64,000 nt of DNA from an uncultured Bartonella sp. Its GTDB lineage: Bacteria > Pseudomonadota > Alphaproteobacteria > Rhizobiales > Rhizobiaceae. Shown here piece after piece: positions 55,415 through 64,000 of this stretch. The position numbers and the translations under genes were made by a program. Location: positions 124,001 to 188,000 of the forward strand of contig CAMLBF010000001.1 of assembly GCA_946478235.1 (NCBI GenBank), in the 5' to 3' direction. Numbering within the stretch: position 1 is the first letter of the stretch; every line of letters starts with the position of its first letter. Below the pieces are notes generated by a model, which was given only the letters and a program-made list of their open reading frames with translations, searched no databases and was not told the DNA's origin.

Positions 55415-55468
55415 TTAAATAAGAGATATATCATTTTACCACTCTCACATATCTAAACAGTTTTACAG

Positions 55469-55496
55469 CCCGTCTTGAACGACGGGATTTTTATTT
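55469..55496 (+). terminator. Intrinsic terminator before the gpN-like gene
   Basis: CCCGTC and GACGGG arms around TTGAAC, followed by ATTTTTATTT. It lies 10 bases upstream of the gpN-like ATG. Confidence 0.75.
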
Positions 55497-55506
55497 GGAG
55501 AGCATT

Positions 55507-56694
55507 ATGGCGATAGGCTGTTATAATCCCGATGACAATTATCTACCTGCTTCGTTCAAAGGCGTTCCTTTTGAAGCATTGGAAGTTACCAGCCAACACG
55601 GTAGACGCGGAGCACAAGGAGAATTCCCTTGGGGAGAAAATACTGCATATGTTGATTTAGGACGATCAATAAGAACATACGGTATATCAGGAAGGTTCTC
55701 AGATAATAATCATATAGCTATGGCCAACGCACTTGCCGCCGCCGTAGAAACGCCCGGTGCTGGAATATTGATACACCCCACACGCGGCGTAATAACTGCT
55801 GCTTGTAAGAGCTTAAAAATAAAAGATAACCCTATTGATAGTGCTGGCGTTACCACTTTTGACGCAGAGTTTGTTGAAGCAAATGTCATAGGAAATGGAT
55901 TACAATTCTTAAACACTCTAGCCTCAACATTTATCAGTGTTATTCTTTCAAGTGTATCAAATAGTTTTAAAAGAAAATACAAACCAGAAAAAGCGCGTTG
56001 GTATAATTCTGATAAAATTGTTTCAACAATGTTTAATGCCGTTTCTTATATACGCAATGAATATGAACAAGCGACTATATCTTCCCCCGAGAGATGGAAA
56101 GTTTTATCAAGTTTTAATACGACACTGAATGATCCATATATATTGAACGATGCAGATAAAGCATCCAAAGTCGTATTAAATGGATTATCCTATATCGATA
56201 CTGATGCAGATAATAGTTTTTCAAAAGAAAATGCTTTCAAAAACATAGCGAACGGAATGTCCCAAAGCCCTACATTGGAAAGTGAAAGTGGGGATATGGA
56301 AAATGCGATTTTTTCATTTATTCGCATTACTGCGGCTGCCTACCTTGCCAAATCGTATATTGCCCAATCACCAGAAAATTTATCGGAAGCCCTATCTGAT
56401 CTGGACAAATTTAGCTCTATCATTAACGAAGAAATTGAAATCGCGCGAGAAGATTGTGAAGATCCATCACTCTACCGAGATTTATTACAATTTAGGTCAG
56501 ATGCACAAAAAGCGTTATTTGATCGAGCCTACAAATCACCTGCTTTAGTTGAATATCATTTTGCGAGCAATACACACTCCTTGATGGCGGCGTATGAAAT
56601 ATTCGGCGATGCCAAGCGATTTCACGAGATAGAAGCCAGAAATGTAGGCATGCCCTGGAATATAGGGCCTAATATTATAGCACCAAGGGGCTAA
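55507..56694 (+). CDS. DNA circularization/tail protein (Mu gpN-like)
   Basis: A 395-residue protein. The first 125 residues fit the DNA-circulation N-terminal domain of Mu gpN: FKGVPFEALEVTSQHGRRGA, RSIRTYGISGRF, AAVETPGAGILIHPTRGVIT, TTFDAEFVEA. The rest is helical and divergent. In Mu-type tails it forms part of the hub that joins the baseplate to the tube. ATG 55507 follows TTTGGAGAG. Confidence 0.8.
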   Translation: MAIGCYNPDDNYLPASFKGVPFEALEVTSQHGRRGAQGEFPWGENTAYVDLGRSIRTYGISGRFSDNNHIAMANALAAAVETPGAGILIHPTRGVITAACKSLKIKDNPIDSAGVTTFDAEFVEANVIGNGLQFLNTLASTFISVILSSVSNSFKRKYKPEKARWYNSDKIVSTMFNAVSYIRNEYEQATISSPERWKVLSSFNTTLNDPYILNDADKASKVVLNGLSYIDTDADNSFSKENAFKNIANGMSQSPTLESESGDMENAIFSFIRITAAAYLAKSYIAQSPENLSEALSDLDKFSSIINEEIEIAREDCEDPSLYRDLLQFRSDAQKALFDRAYKSPALVEYHFASNTHSLMAAYEIFGDAKRFHEIEARNVGMPWNIGPNIIAPRG

Positions 56695-56697
56695 GAT

Positions 56698-58029
56698 ATG
56701 GGTAGAGCTAGAATATTCATCGGTGATAGTGAATTGTGCAATTGGACAAGCATGAAATTATCACGAAAGAAAAAGGACTTAACTGGCGATCTCAATGTTA
56801 ATATTTTCATGGGAAACATTCCAGGGCACCCCATTTATATCAACGCTGTTCAAGGACAGGATATACGCGTCTATATAGATAACCAACTAGCCTTCTATGG
56901 GATAATAGATAAACGTAACGGTAGCTCTTCGAGCCAGTCTCAAAACGCTCGCAGACAAATTTTAATGGGTAAATCTAATAATGCTCCTATGGATGGAAAG
57001 TTCCAATATTCGTTAGGGAAAAATGGGTATAAAATCACATTAACAGCACGTGGGCAGACAAAACGCCTCATAGATTGTTCTCATACCCACAAAACTGGAA
57101 CTTTTCGCGACAAGACCGACCGAAAAGCCATAGAAGAACTCGTTAAAGAATATGGTTTAGAGTTGGACTGGCAATCTCAAGAAATACCTATTGACCGTTT
57201 TGTTCTACGTGACGGAGCTACTGTCATTGATGAAATACAGAGAATTTGTAATGAAAATTGCAAATTTGTCTATGAAACCCGTGATGGAAAATTACGTATA
57301 ACGGATAAAGCATTACAGTCGCGCGGCGAAGCACTTATACTTGGAAAAAATATTCTAACGTTTGAGGCAGAACAATCCGAAGATAAGGCAAACTCTGAAA
57401 TTCTTGTCAAGGGACATCGTAATAAGAGAGGAATATGGGGACAAAATGCCATTCTTGATCCCATCATACGTATTAAAGATAATTGGGTGAAATCCTATTC
57501 CCCACTTGTTATTCAACATTATGGCGATGCAACAACAGAAGCATTGCAAAGAAGAGCAAAATGGGAAGCAGATAAACGGTCTAGTGAATGCAAACGAGTA
57601 ACAATAGACGTATTTGATATTGATTCACGAATAGGCGTGCCTTGGGATATCGGTCTCATCCATTATATAGAAGTGCCCCCAGAAGGTATTTTTACAGATA
57701 TGGAATGTATCGAATTAACCTACAATGTGGAAAATGATGGTACTTTACAAACACAACTTGTTTTAGCTCCTCCCCCCTCTTCCACAAAAAATACCGCAGA
57801 AACAAACGCGTTGCTGGTTGAACCGGTTTTTGAAAAAACACCGACAGCTGGTGTTAACGCTGCACCGAATATGAATGTAAATGTATACCCATTCGCATGG
57901 TCATCAGCTCTACTAGCTCCTGTTTCTACAGCTTTAACACGAACCAGCGACATAGGAAATTTACTCCTAACCATGCCAGAAAACGTGCCCCCAAAACCAC
58001 CTCTTACTATTGAGGATATTCAGACATGA
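56698..58029 (+). CDS. Baseplate hub protein (Mu gpP / gene D-like)
   Basis: A 443-residue hub protein. MGRARIFIGDSELCNWTSMK and PIYINAVQGQDIRVYIDNQL match the Mu gpP N-terminus; VIDEIQRICNENCKFVYETR and the later AEQSEDKANSEILVKGHRNK fit the late control D fold. The C-terminal 70 residues are Pro/Thr-rich. ATGA coupling follows to the spike gene. Confidence 0.8.
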   Translation: MGRARIFIGDSELCNWTSMKLSRKKKDLTGDLNVNIFMGNIPGHPIYINAVQGQDIRVYIDNQLAFYGIIDKRNGSSSSQSQNARRQILMGKSNNAPMDGKFQYSLGKNGYKITLTARGQTKRLIDCSHTHKTGTFRDKTDRKAIEELVKEYGLELDWQSQEIPIDRFVLRDGATVIDEIQRICNENCKFVYETRDGKLRITDKALQSRGEALILGKNILTFEAEQSEDKANSEILVKGHRNKRGIWGQNAILDPIIRIKDNWVKSYSPLVIQHYGDATTEALQRRAKWEADKRSSECKRVTIDVFDIDSRIGVPWDIGLIHYIEVPPEGIFTDMECIELTYNVENDGTLQTQLVLAPPPSSTKNTAETNALLVEPVFEKTPTAGVNAAPNMNVNVYPFAWSSALLAPVSTALTRTSDIGNLLLTMPENVPPKPPLTIEDIQT

Positions 58030-58646
58030 CTACATACAATAATTTTGGAAGTCGCAATAGAGACAATCAAGATGGAATTGAAAGACATTTATGGGGAAAA
58101 CTAACTTATGAAGACAGTTCCGGTAGTTACATCGAGGTAAAGGGTACCGGTACAACTGACTATGATGTTGGTGTCATTAACGTTGGTTACAGCTTTAATA
58201 TCCCTGACAATAGCAATGCCGAAGTCTTCGTTGTAACAGATGGTTCAGATACAAACCAAAAATACGCTTTTTTGACGCTTCCAAGAGATAAGCAACGTCA
58301 GTGGAAAGCCAATACTGGTGGGGTACAAAATCCATTAGATCCTAATAAAGCGTTGGAATTTAATCCGAAAAGAACCCACTTAAGAGATAACAATATAGCG
58401 TTTGGTGACAACGGTATTTTTGAAGTCGTCGGAGACAAAATCATCATTCGTGGAAGCCTACAGATTAAAGGCGATTTAATCGTAGGAGGAAAAATAGAAG
58501 CAAAGGGCAACATTCTGTCCGAAGGAAACGCTATTTTTAATGGGAATCTTTCTACATCACACCTTAAGACCCCCTATCGTTCAAGTGATAACGATACTGC
58601 AACTGTCCGATCAGATGTCTTAAATTTTGAGGATTATGATGACTGA
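58026..58646 (+). CDS. Baseplate spike assembly protein (Mu gp45-like)
   Basis: A 206-residue protein. It lacks the classical OB domain clarity but has the gp45 pattern YDVGVINVGYSFNIPDNSNA and AFLTLPRDKQRQWKANTGGV. A C-terminal beta-helical repeat (IIIRGSLQIKGDLIVGGKIE) forms the needle that pierces the target envelope. The stop overlaps the next start. Confidence 0.78.
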   Translation: MTTYNNFGSRNRDNQDGIERHLWGKLTYEDSSGSYIEVKGTGTTDYDVGVINVGYSFNIPDNSNAEVFVVTDGSDTNQKYAFLTLPRDKQRQWKANTGGVQNPLDPNKALEFNPKRTHLRDNNIAFGDNGIFEVVGDKIIIRGSLQIKGDLIVGGKIEAKGNILSEGNAIFNGNLSTSHLKTPYRSSDNDTATVRSDVLNFEDYDD

Positions 58647-59190
58647 TTACTCAAATATGCAAACAGACCGGAGAGTTAAATTTTGGTCGACTCAAAGCAA
58701 TGCCTATGGACACTATGATATTTGTAACAATCAAGAATGCGGTATTCCTGGTTTAAAAATTATATCTCATGAGCAGAGTGCCACAATTTCAACCAAGGAT
58801 TATGTCGTAGGCCTAGCATTAAACATACTTCTAACGGATGCTAAAAAAGATGATAAAGCTTGTGGGTATCTTCCTGGTACTCGTGGCGGGCATTGGTCGG
58901 ACTCGTTCACCGGAGCAACGACCGGATCCAAATTACGTCAAATTCCAACAACGTATTCGATCCGTGAAACACTCAGCCTTGTAAAAGCAAATATTCAGCA
59001 AGACTGTCAGAAACTTGTTTATCCCTACGGTGTAGCGGAAAAAATAGAAACAGATGTTTCTTACGATGGTGTGAACGACATTCACGTTTTACTCCGCATC
59101 TTTGGACGTTCTGAAAAAGTATATTCCGTTGGGCTTTTGGGAACCAGACAAACAAACTCATGGGTATGGAATACAACAAATGACATGTAA
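58639..59190 (+). CDS. Baseplate protein (phage GP46 family)
   Basis: A 183-residue protein of the Mu gp46 family (EQSATISTKDYVVGLALNIL, then GHWSDSFTGATTGSKLRQIP, LVKANIQQDCQKLVYPYGVA). It is a wedge component related to gp25-like lysozyme-fold proteins without catalysis. GAGG precedes ATG 58639 by six bases. Five cysteines are present. Confidence 0.82.
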   Translation: MTDYSNMQTDRRVKFWSTQSNAYGHYDICNNQECGIPGLKIISHEQSATISTKDYVVGLALNILLTDAKKDDKACGYLPGTRGGHWSDSFTGATTGSKLRQIPTTYSIRETLSLVKANIQQDCQKLVYPYGVAEKIETDVSYDGVNDIHVLLRIFGRSEKVYSVGLLGTRQTNSWVWNTTNDM

Positions 59191-60382
59191 ACTAGACAGA
59201 CCAACTCCACAAGAATTATGGGATAGAACATCAAAAGACTTTTCAAATTTCGTCCTTGGTGGCGCCGATATTATTCCAGAAAGCAATGAACATTATCTTG
59301 TTGCTTTAAATTATGCGGTTAAGGAGGAATTTTTTTCCTTAGCTGAAAGTATGTGGCGTGAAAGAGATCCTAGATATGCTTGTTGTGACAATCTTATAAA
59401 AATAGCTGCACAAGATGGAGTCTATAGGAAAGCAGCAACATCTTCTCAAGGTTACATAAAAATTACCGGGATTTCCGGTGCTCGAATACCACAAGATATG
59501 AAATATGACATTGGCGGAAACATATTTATAGCGGCTGGGTCTGTTGCGCCGTCAATTCCTGCAACTGGAGAAGCGATTATCAGGGTTATGGCTGAAAAAC
59601 CTGGTGCCACATCAAATGAAATTCTTACTGTAAACCGCGGAACCATTATTAATCCGCCAGCGGGTATCAATGTGCAATTTGATATTTATGGAAGATTGTG
59701 TGGAGGTTCCGAGGAAGAAACCTGCGAACAATTACGCAGCAGATATCTTGAGCGATTACAATACAGTCCTACTGCGGATTTAAAATGGATTATGGCAAAA
59801 GCCGCTGGATGGCCTTGTGTCACTGACGTGTGCGAAGTCGGAGATGCATGTTGTGAACTGGATGACCAAAATCAAAAAAAATACTCAAATGAGTTATACC
59901 TGTACGTCTTATTCAGAAATACTTTTCCCTGTGGTATTGCCCCCAATTGCGTTATTGACGACATGAATGAATGGTTATTCGGGCTACCTCAAGGACAAGG
60001 GCGAGGACAAGTGCCATTCGGCATATTTGGTGCAATCCGATATATAAAACCTACGTATATCAACATAATGATTGACGGTATGGCTTGTGCGACCTCGTCC
60101 CAGCAATCTGAAGTTGAAAACCGCATAAAAGATTACATATCGCTGCTTTGCCCGAGCAGAGGATTACCCCAACGCAACATCGAACGCATTATAGCTCAAA
60201 TTGTTGGAGATAGCGTAGAATTTCAGGTTTACATCGAACCTTATGTACCCGCCGACACCCCCGATGCAGGTAATGGTTTGGCGATTGATGATTGCGGTAA
60301 TGTGCAAGTCAACTGTGATTATAAGATATGTTTACATGAAGTACAATTCGTCAATATGACAGCTACAACTGGTAACTGCTAA
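59180..60382 (+). CDS. Baseplate wedge protein J-like (Mu gp47)
   Basis: A 400-residue baseplate J family protein. Conserved stretches are MWRERDPRYACCDNLIKIAA, GYIKITGISGARIP, PGATSNEILTVNRGTIINPP and ETCEQLRSRYLERLQY. Wedges join the hub to the fibres and trigger contraction. It contains 17 cysteines, including CC and CxxxC pairs, far more than usual in this family. The start is inside the gp46 gene by 11 bases. Confidence 0.85.
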   Translation: MTCKLDRPTPQELWDRTSKDFSNFVLGGADIIPESNEHYLVALNYAVKEEFFSLAESMWRERDPRYACCDNLIKIAAQDGVYRKAATSSQGYIKITGISGARIPQDMKYDIGGNIFIAAGSVAPSIPATGEAIIRVMAEKPGATSNEILTVNRGTIINPPAGINVQFDIYGRLCGGSEEETCEQLRSRYLERLQYSPTADLKWIMAKAAGWPCVTDVCEVGDACCELDDQNQKKYSNELYLYVLFRNTFPCGIAPNCVIDDMNEWLFGLPQGQGRGQVPFGIFGAIRYIKPTYINIMIDGMACATSSQQSEVENRIKDYISLLCPSRGLPQRNIERIIAQIVGDSVEFQVYIEPYVPADTPDAGNGLAIDDCGNVQVNCDYKICLHEVQFVNMTATTGNC

Positions 60383-60384
60383 TC

Positions 60385-61188
60385 ATGACAGAAAATTTTG
60401 GAATTGACGGGTCGGTACAACTTGCCGGCACGAACGACATCTGTTGCCCAGAAGATATTTGTTCTATCTCAAAAGCATCCATCATTTGTGGTTTTGTTTC
60501 TTTATTACCCAGTGGACCATTATGGGATAGGCAAAAGCAAAATACAGTTGTAAAAAACAACGAAAAATCAAGTGGCTGTATCGCTGATTATGCGGTTTTT
60601 GCCGGAAGTATTTTATATGACCTGATAAACGAAAATCTTTGGACAGCTTTGCGAGAAAGCAATCCTTATACAGCTGTAACGACACTGGATGAATGGCTTG
60701 ATAGATTGGGTTGGCAAGATTGCTATGAAAGTTGCCACCGCCGCAAACTATCAAATGGATTATCACCGTTCGAAGTTATGGGATATTGTGGACCATTATT
60801 TTGCCCCCCAAAATACGATATGGATTACGAACGTGCCCTAAAGTCAGCAATCGTAAAAGCACTTTACAGGTTACGTTTGGGTGTAATCCCTAATGTAGTA
60901 TCCATAAATAAAGTTTTGGAACCACTTGGTGTTATTTTGACAGGAACGGAAAAGCTCGTTCTACGTCCGAATACGACCAATTTAACCGTTCCTCAAATAC
61001 ATTGTTCAAGAACACCACATTTAACTTCGGCTTTTTATGACAATGGTTGCGACTGTGACCGTGTAGCCGGCTTACCTAGATATGCTTGGCCGACTGTAAT
61101 GGCTGCTGAATGCCTAGTTCGTTCGATCATCTGGTCAAAAAACTTAAAGTTAGAAACACAATTTTGCCTAGACCCTAAAGGAGTTTAA
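60385..61188 (+). CDS. Tail protein, DUF2313/YmfQ-like (Mu gp48)
   Basis: A 267-residue protein. LLPSGPLWDRQKQ, TTLDEWLDRLGWQDCYESCH and ERALKSAIVKALYRLRLGVI match the YmfQ/DUF2313 pattern of baseplate proteins that carry the fibres. It has 14 cysteines (NDICCPEDICS, NGCDCDRVAG). It follows gp47 by two bases. Confidence 0.8.
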   Translation: MTENFGIDGSVQLAGTNDICCPEDICSISKASIICGFVSLLPSGPLWDRQKQNTVVKNNEKSSGCIADYAVFAGSILYDLINENLWTALRESNPYTAVTTLDEWLDRLGWQDCYESCHRRKLSNGLSPFEVMGYCGPLFCPPKYDMDYERALKSAIVKALYRLRLGVIPNVVSINKVLEPLGVILTGTEKLVLRPNTTNLTVPQIHCSRTPHLTSAFYDNGCDCDRVAGLPRYAWPTVMAAECLVRSIIWSKNLKLETQFCLDPKGV

Positions 61189-61189
61189 C

Positions 61190-62098
61190 ATGGCAGGACA
61201 ACAAAAAATTACTGGCATCTTCCCTTCTATAGGACCAATTGCGAAGGACTGTAACAATACTACAAACGCAACTTGCAATATACCTGTGAAAAATGGCTGC
61301 GTACCACGTTTTTATCCGGAACGGTGTAATTATCCGGTTTCAGCTACACAGATGAATGCTGTGGTTTCAGAACTAAGTGAAGTAATCAAGGAAGCTGGCA
61401 TCGAATATGATTGCTCCCGTTTAGATAACCTTGCTCAAGCGATTTCTAAAATTGTCTTAGACAAAATTTACGGTTGCTTCGAATACGAATTTCCAAGAAT
61501 TGGTGATGATATCTGTAAGATTAATTATCTAGTACAAGTAGTCGATCAAAATGGTTGCAGACGCATTGCTCAATACTCAGCCGGTTCTACATATCTAGCA
61601 GGGGCAAATGATGCCCAACTGTGGCACGGCTCTATAACTCAATTACCCAATAGCGATGTTTATACTACTAGAAGTTTGTGGGCTGCTCTCGATAAATCAT
61701 CTATTGATGAACAAAAATTACTAAAAAGTCGCGTTTGGAAATGTGAATTTTCATTAAAATGCGATTCAGACGTAGAATTTTTAAGCGGCGGACACGTTAA
61801 TCCAGACATCACCCGTGGCGTTGTATGCGGAACGTTAGTAACGCGAATTGATGGAATTATCGATAAACACACTGATGGAACATTAAGTAGACTTGGTTTG
61901 ATTAGTTCATCAGTAAACCATTACAGCCTAACAGATAAGATTCATTTACATGCAGGCAACCACATCATCGAAGGCTTTATCATTCCTAATGAAGATTATG
62001 ATATGTCGACTCTCAACATTCCAATAATAAATGACGATTACGCGATATCAGTCGGCGCACAACTACAAAGTGTCGAAATCCATTTGGCAACAAAATAA
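61190..62098 (+). CDS. Tail fibre-like protein 1
   Basis: A 302-residue protein, Cys-rich in its first 170 residues (CNNTTNATCNIPVKNGCVPR). The segment MNAVVSELSEVIKEAGIEYD-CSRLDNLAQAISKIV parallels one in the next gene. The C-terminal half is beta-rich (VVCGTLVTRIDGIIDKHTDG, HLHAGNHIIEGFIIPNEDY). It lacks a collar domain. Likely a receptor-binding or fibre-base protein. Confidence 0.62.
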   Translation: MAGQQKITGIFPSIGPIAKDCNNTTNATCNIPVKNGCVPRFYPERCNYPVSATQMNAVVSELSEVIKEAGIEYDCSRLDNLAQAISKIVLDKIYGCFEYEFPRIGDDICKINYLVQVVDQNGCRRIAQYSAGSTYLAGANDAQLWHGSITQLPNSDVYTTRSLWAALDKSSIDEQKLLKSRVWKCEFSLKCDSDVEFLSGGHVNPDITRGVVCGTLVTRIDGIIDKHTDGTLSRLGLISSSVNHYSLTDKIHLHAGNHIIEGFIIPNEDYDMSTLNIPIINDDYAISVGAQLQSVEIHLATK

Positions 62099-62110
62099 TT
62101 GAGCCCAATC

Positions 62111-63106
62111 ATGACAAGTATCATACCTAATCGATTAAATGGCGGCTTGCCTGTTCGCGATGAACATAACACCCCTATAATTCAACCAGATGTTCAAAAC
62201 GCATATAATCCTGACAGAAATTATGATGTAACATGTGAGCTTAATTATTTGCCCTCAGATTGTAGGGCCAGAATGTCACCAGAACAAATTAACGGTTTTC
62301 AATCAGAGATTATCGCTTTTGCAGAGGCTTTAACCCCTAATGGCAAATGGGATTGTAGCAAGCTTACAAACTTATCGGCTTCATTCAAACAATGGGTAAA
62401 AGATAACCTTCCAGATTTTTCTCAATATATGCAGCAATCAATTTATGACCCGTCTGGTAAAGCAACAGATGCATTTTCTATGGGGAATATGAAAGAAACC
62501 GATCTTTCAAAGATCATGACGTTACAAGAAAGACAATCTATAAAAGAGAATACTCTGGCAATAAATGAAATAAAAAAATTACTATCAGCTAACCGTATTC
62601 CGGTGGGATTAGAAGCATGGACTCACATGTCCGTCCCTCCGGAAGGATGGTTAGCTGCTAATGGTGGTCTTTATAGTGTAGAAGCCTACCCAGAATTAGC
62701 AAAACTATACGGTACAACATTTGGTGGTGATGGAGTGAATACCTTTAGGGTTCCCGACAGAAGGGGATATGTGCCGCGTGGTTGGGATAAGGGACGAGGT
62801 ATCGATCCGGAAAGATCTCTCGGATCCGATCAAGACGATGCAATTAGGGACATTACCGGTTGGTTTGGTGAAGCTGTTTATAGCTATGATGGTATCACCA
62901 TTTATGAACATGATACAACAGGTGGCGCTTTCGGAGAAGGACAACACTCAACAAATAAAATACGCAGTTTGGATAAAGTTCCAAGTGTCGCTTTTGATAA
63001 TTTCAATTATCCTGTGGGGTTTTATTTCAAAGCATCACATGTTGTGCCAACAGCACCAGAAAATCGCATGAAAAATTTTGCGGCATTATTTATCATAAAA
63101 TATTGA
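62111..63106 (+). CDS. Tail fibre protein 2 with collar domain
   Basis: A 331-residue fibre protein. After an N-terminal part similar to fibre 1 (NGFQSEIIAFAEALTPNGKW-DCSKLTNL) there is a helical stalk, then a phage tail-collar domain: EAWTHMSVPPEGWLAANGGL, YPELAKLYGTTFGGDGVNTF, RVPDRRGYVPRGWDKGRG. The C-terminal tip (VGFYFKASHVVPTAPENRMK) is usual for such fibres. It should bind the target cell surface. An upstream TTG at 62099 is possible. Confidence 0.82.
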   Translation: MTSIIPNRLNGGLPVRDEHNTPIIQPDVQNAYNPDRNYDVTCELNYLPSDCRARMSPEQINGFQSEIIAFAEALTPNGKWDCSKLTNLSASFKQWVKDNLPDFSQYMQQSIYDPSGKATDAFSMGNMKETDLSKIMTLQERQSIKENTLAINEIKKLLSANRIPVGLEAWTHMSVPPEGWLAANGGLYSVEAYPELAKLYGTTFGGDGVNTFRVPDRRGYVPRGWDKGRGIDPERSLGSDQDDAIRDITGWFGEAVYSYDGITIYEHDTTGGAFGEGQHSTNKIRSLDKVPSVAFDNFNYPVGFYFKASHVVPTAPENRMKNFAALFIIKY

Positions 63107-63114
63107 GAGATAAA

Positions 63115-63858
63115 ATGATTGAAACACCTTGGTATCTCCAACCAAATACAATATTTCCAACTGTATATTGCTACCATGCGAAAACGGGAGAATTTATCAG
63201 TGAAGAACACTCATCCCCATCACCATTAGAAATCGGGATATTTGTTGCGCCTGCAAACAGTGTCAATATCGCTCCTCCGAAAGCAGGTAGACACCAAAAA
63301 CAAATATGGAATGGTGAAAAATGGATTATTATGCCTGATTTTCGGGGCGAAACTTGGTTTGACAAAAATGGAGCGCCTGTCGTCATTAAAGATCTTGGCA
63401 ATCCTGAAGAAAATGGATTAACGCCTACACTTCCAACGCCACCATTACCAAGCTTGCGGGAGTTGAAAAATATTCTCAAAACAGATGTTGATTTGGCTGC
63501 CGAATATGAACGATCGAAATATATTACCAATGGTATTGGTCAATCTATGATCTATGAGGAAAAGTATAGGCAAGCGGAGGATTATTACAAAAATTATACC
63601 TTAAACCAGCAGACACCGGATAAAATACCACAACAAAAAGAAGCTGATTACCTTCTCTTAAAAGCAAGCCTCGGTATAGATGGAGATACACTCATAGAGG
63701 TTGCAGAAACAATCATGCATTCTTATGCTCGATGGCAACGGATAGGTGCAGCTATCGAAGCTAAACGGTTGGAAACAAAGAAAAAAATAGAACATGCGGA
63801 AAGCATCATAGAGGTACAGTCTATTTTTAGTTCAATTCAATGGCCTTCGCTGTCCTAA
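63115..63858 (+). CDS. Tail fibre assembly chaperone-like protein
   Basis: A 247-residue protein. The N-terminal two thirds (YCYHAKTGEFISEEHSSPSP, NGEKWIIMPDFRGETWFDKN) fit the Tfa pattern of short repeats in fibre assembly proteins. The C-terminal helical part (LLLKASLGIDGDTLIEVAET to KIEHAESII) resembles a DUF4376-like module. It follows fibre 2 and would fold it. After it, to the window edge, no gene is seen. Confidence 0.7.
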   Translation: MIETPWYLQPNTIFPTVYCYHAKTGEFISEEHSSPSPLEIGIFVAPANSVNIAPPKAGRHQKQIWNGEKWIIMPDFRGETWFDKNGAPVVIKDLGNPEENGLTPTLPTPPLPSLRELKNILKTDVDLAAEYERSKYITNGIGQSMIYEEKYRQAEDYYKNYTLNQQTPDKIPQQKEADYLLLKASLGIDGDTLIEVAETIMHSYARWQRIGAAIEAKRLETKKKIEHAESIIEVQSIFSSIQWPSLS

Positions 63859-64000
63859 AACGCACGTCACTAATCATAAATCATATGACTTGGTCTGCTC
63901 CCCTTGAAAAGGGTAAAAATAATTTTATTGCTAAGTATAAATAAAATATTAGATATTGGAGTCTAAAATCAAATCTATACTTATATATGCCCTAACTTTT

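Noticed and set aside
45433-63858. Identification as the Bartonella gene transfer agent
   Set aside because: The host may be Bartonella-like, but a Mu-type contractile tail and absence of capsid genes do not match what I know of that agent; I cannot confirm the genus.
63859-64000. Right attachment site
   Set aside because: No copy of the tRNA-Thr 3' end is visible here or elsewhere in the right part of the window.
20600-64000. CRISPR arrays or insertion sequences
   Set aside because: No regular spacer-repeat pattern and no transposase gene was found in the window.

Overview
The window reads as the chromosome of an AT-rich alphaproteobacterium of the Hyphomicrobiales (Rhizobiales), with a large prophage-like element inserted at a tRNA-Thr gene. 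The host call rests on the gene set (RNase R, L33, MobA-MobB, CobT/CobS, a TIGR02281-type periplasmic aspartic protease, AccBC) and on the phage-borne GapR relative. The low GC and host-associated look would fit a Bartonellaceae-like lineage, but that last step is inference.

Chromosomal part (1 to about 20.6 kb): RNase R (cut by the window edge), an MFS exporter, rpmG, a YcbB-type L,D-transpeptidase, a fused MobA-MobB, GST, a thermonuclease-fold protein, a UDG-family protein, an Lrp regulator overlapping a frameshifted thiM, divergent cobT and cobS, a retropepsin-like protease, dusA, an aminotransferase, a BepA-like M48 protease with TPRs, a DsbA-like oxidoreductase, accB-accC, aat, and tRNA-Thr(TGT).

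Prophage early region (20.6 to about 38 kb): a leftward operon runs from two tandem solenoid-repeat genes (DUF7666-like) through an unknown gene, ssb, an HD hydrolase and xis to the integrase. A repressor and a Cro-like gene diverge at about 26.9 kb. A 20-bp palindromic operator lies before the Cro-like gene, and three related sites lie upstream of the leftward operon. The rightward early operon holds a CII-like regulator, two winged-helix proteins bracketing two DNA methyltransferases, a miniature GapR, a HicAB locus with a broken hicA, a primase, a P4-type helicase and a BRO antirepressor. An inverted iteron array that may be an origin follows. A lone leftward membrane-protein gene closes the region.

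Structural region (38 kb to the right edge): a lambda-type start (GPZ-like tail protein, terminase small and large subunits, both frameshifted) stops abruptly. About 3 kb of very AT-rich, largely decayed DNA follows, including a dead copy of the CII-like regulator. Then comes a Mu-like contractile-tail cluster: HK97-type portal, Ig-like protein, connector and closure proteins, DUF2635, sheath, tube, a tail chaperone with a textbook -1 frameshift site, tape measure, gpN, gpP, gp45, gp46, gp47 and gp48 relatives, two related fibres and a fibre chaperone. I find no capsid, scaffold or protease gene, and the tail proteins are unusually rich in cysteine. This cluster is the best candidate for an undescribed system, either a domesticated tail particle or an unusual phage.

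At least five genes (thiM, ssb tip, hicA, terS, terL) and perhaps cobS carry single-base frameshifts, in chromosome and prophage alike, so sequencing or assembly error must be weighed against real decay. The right prophage end and attR are not in the window.
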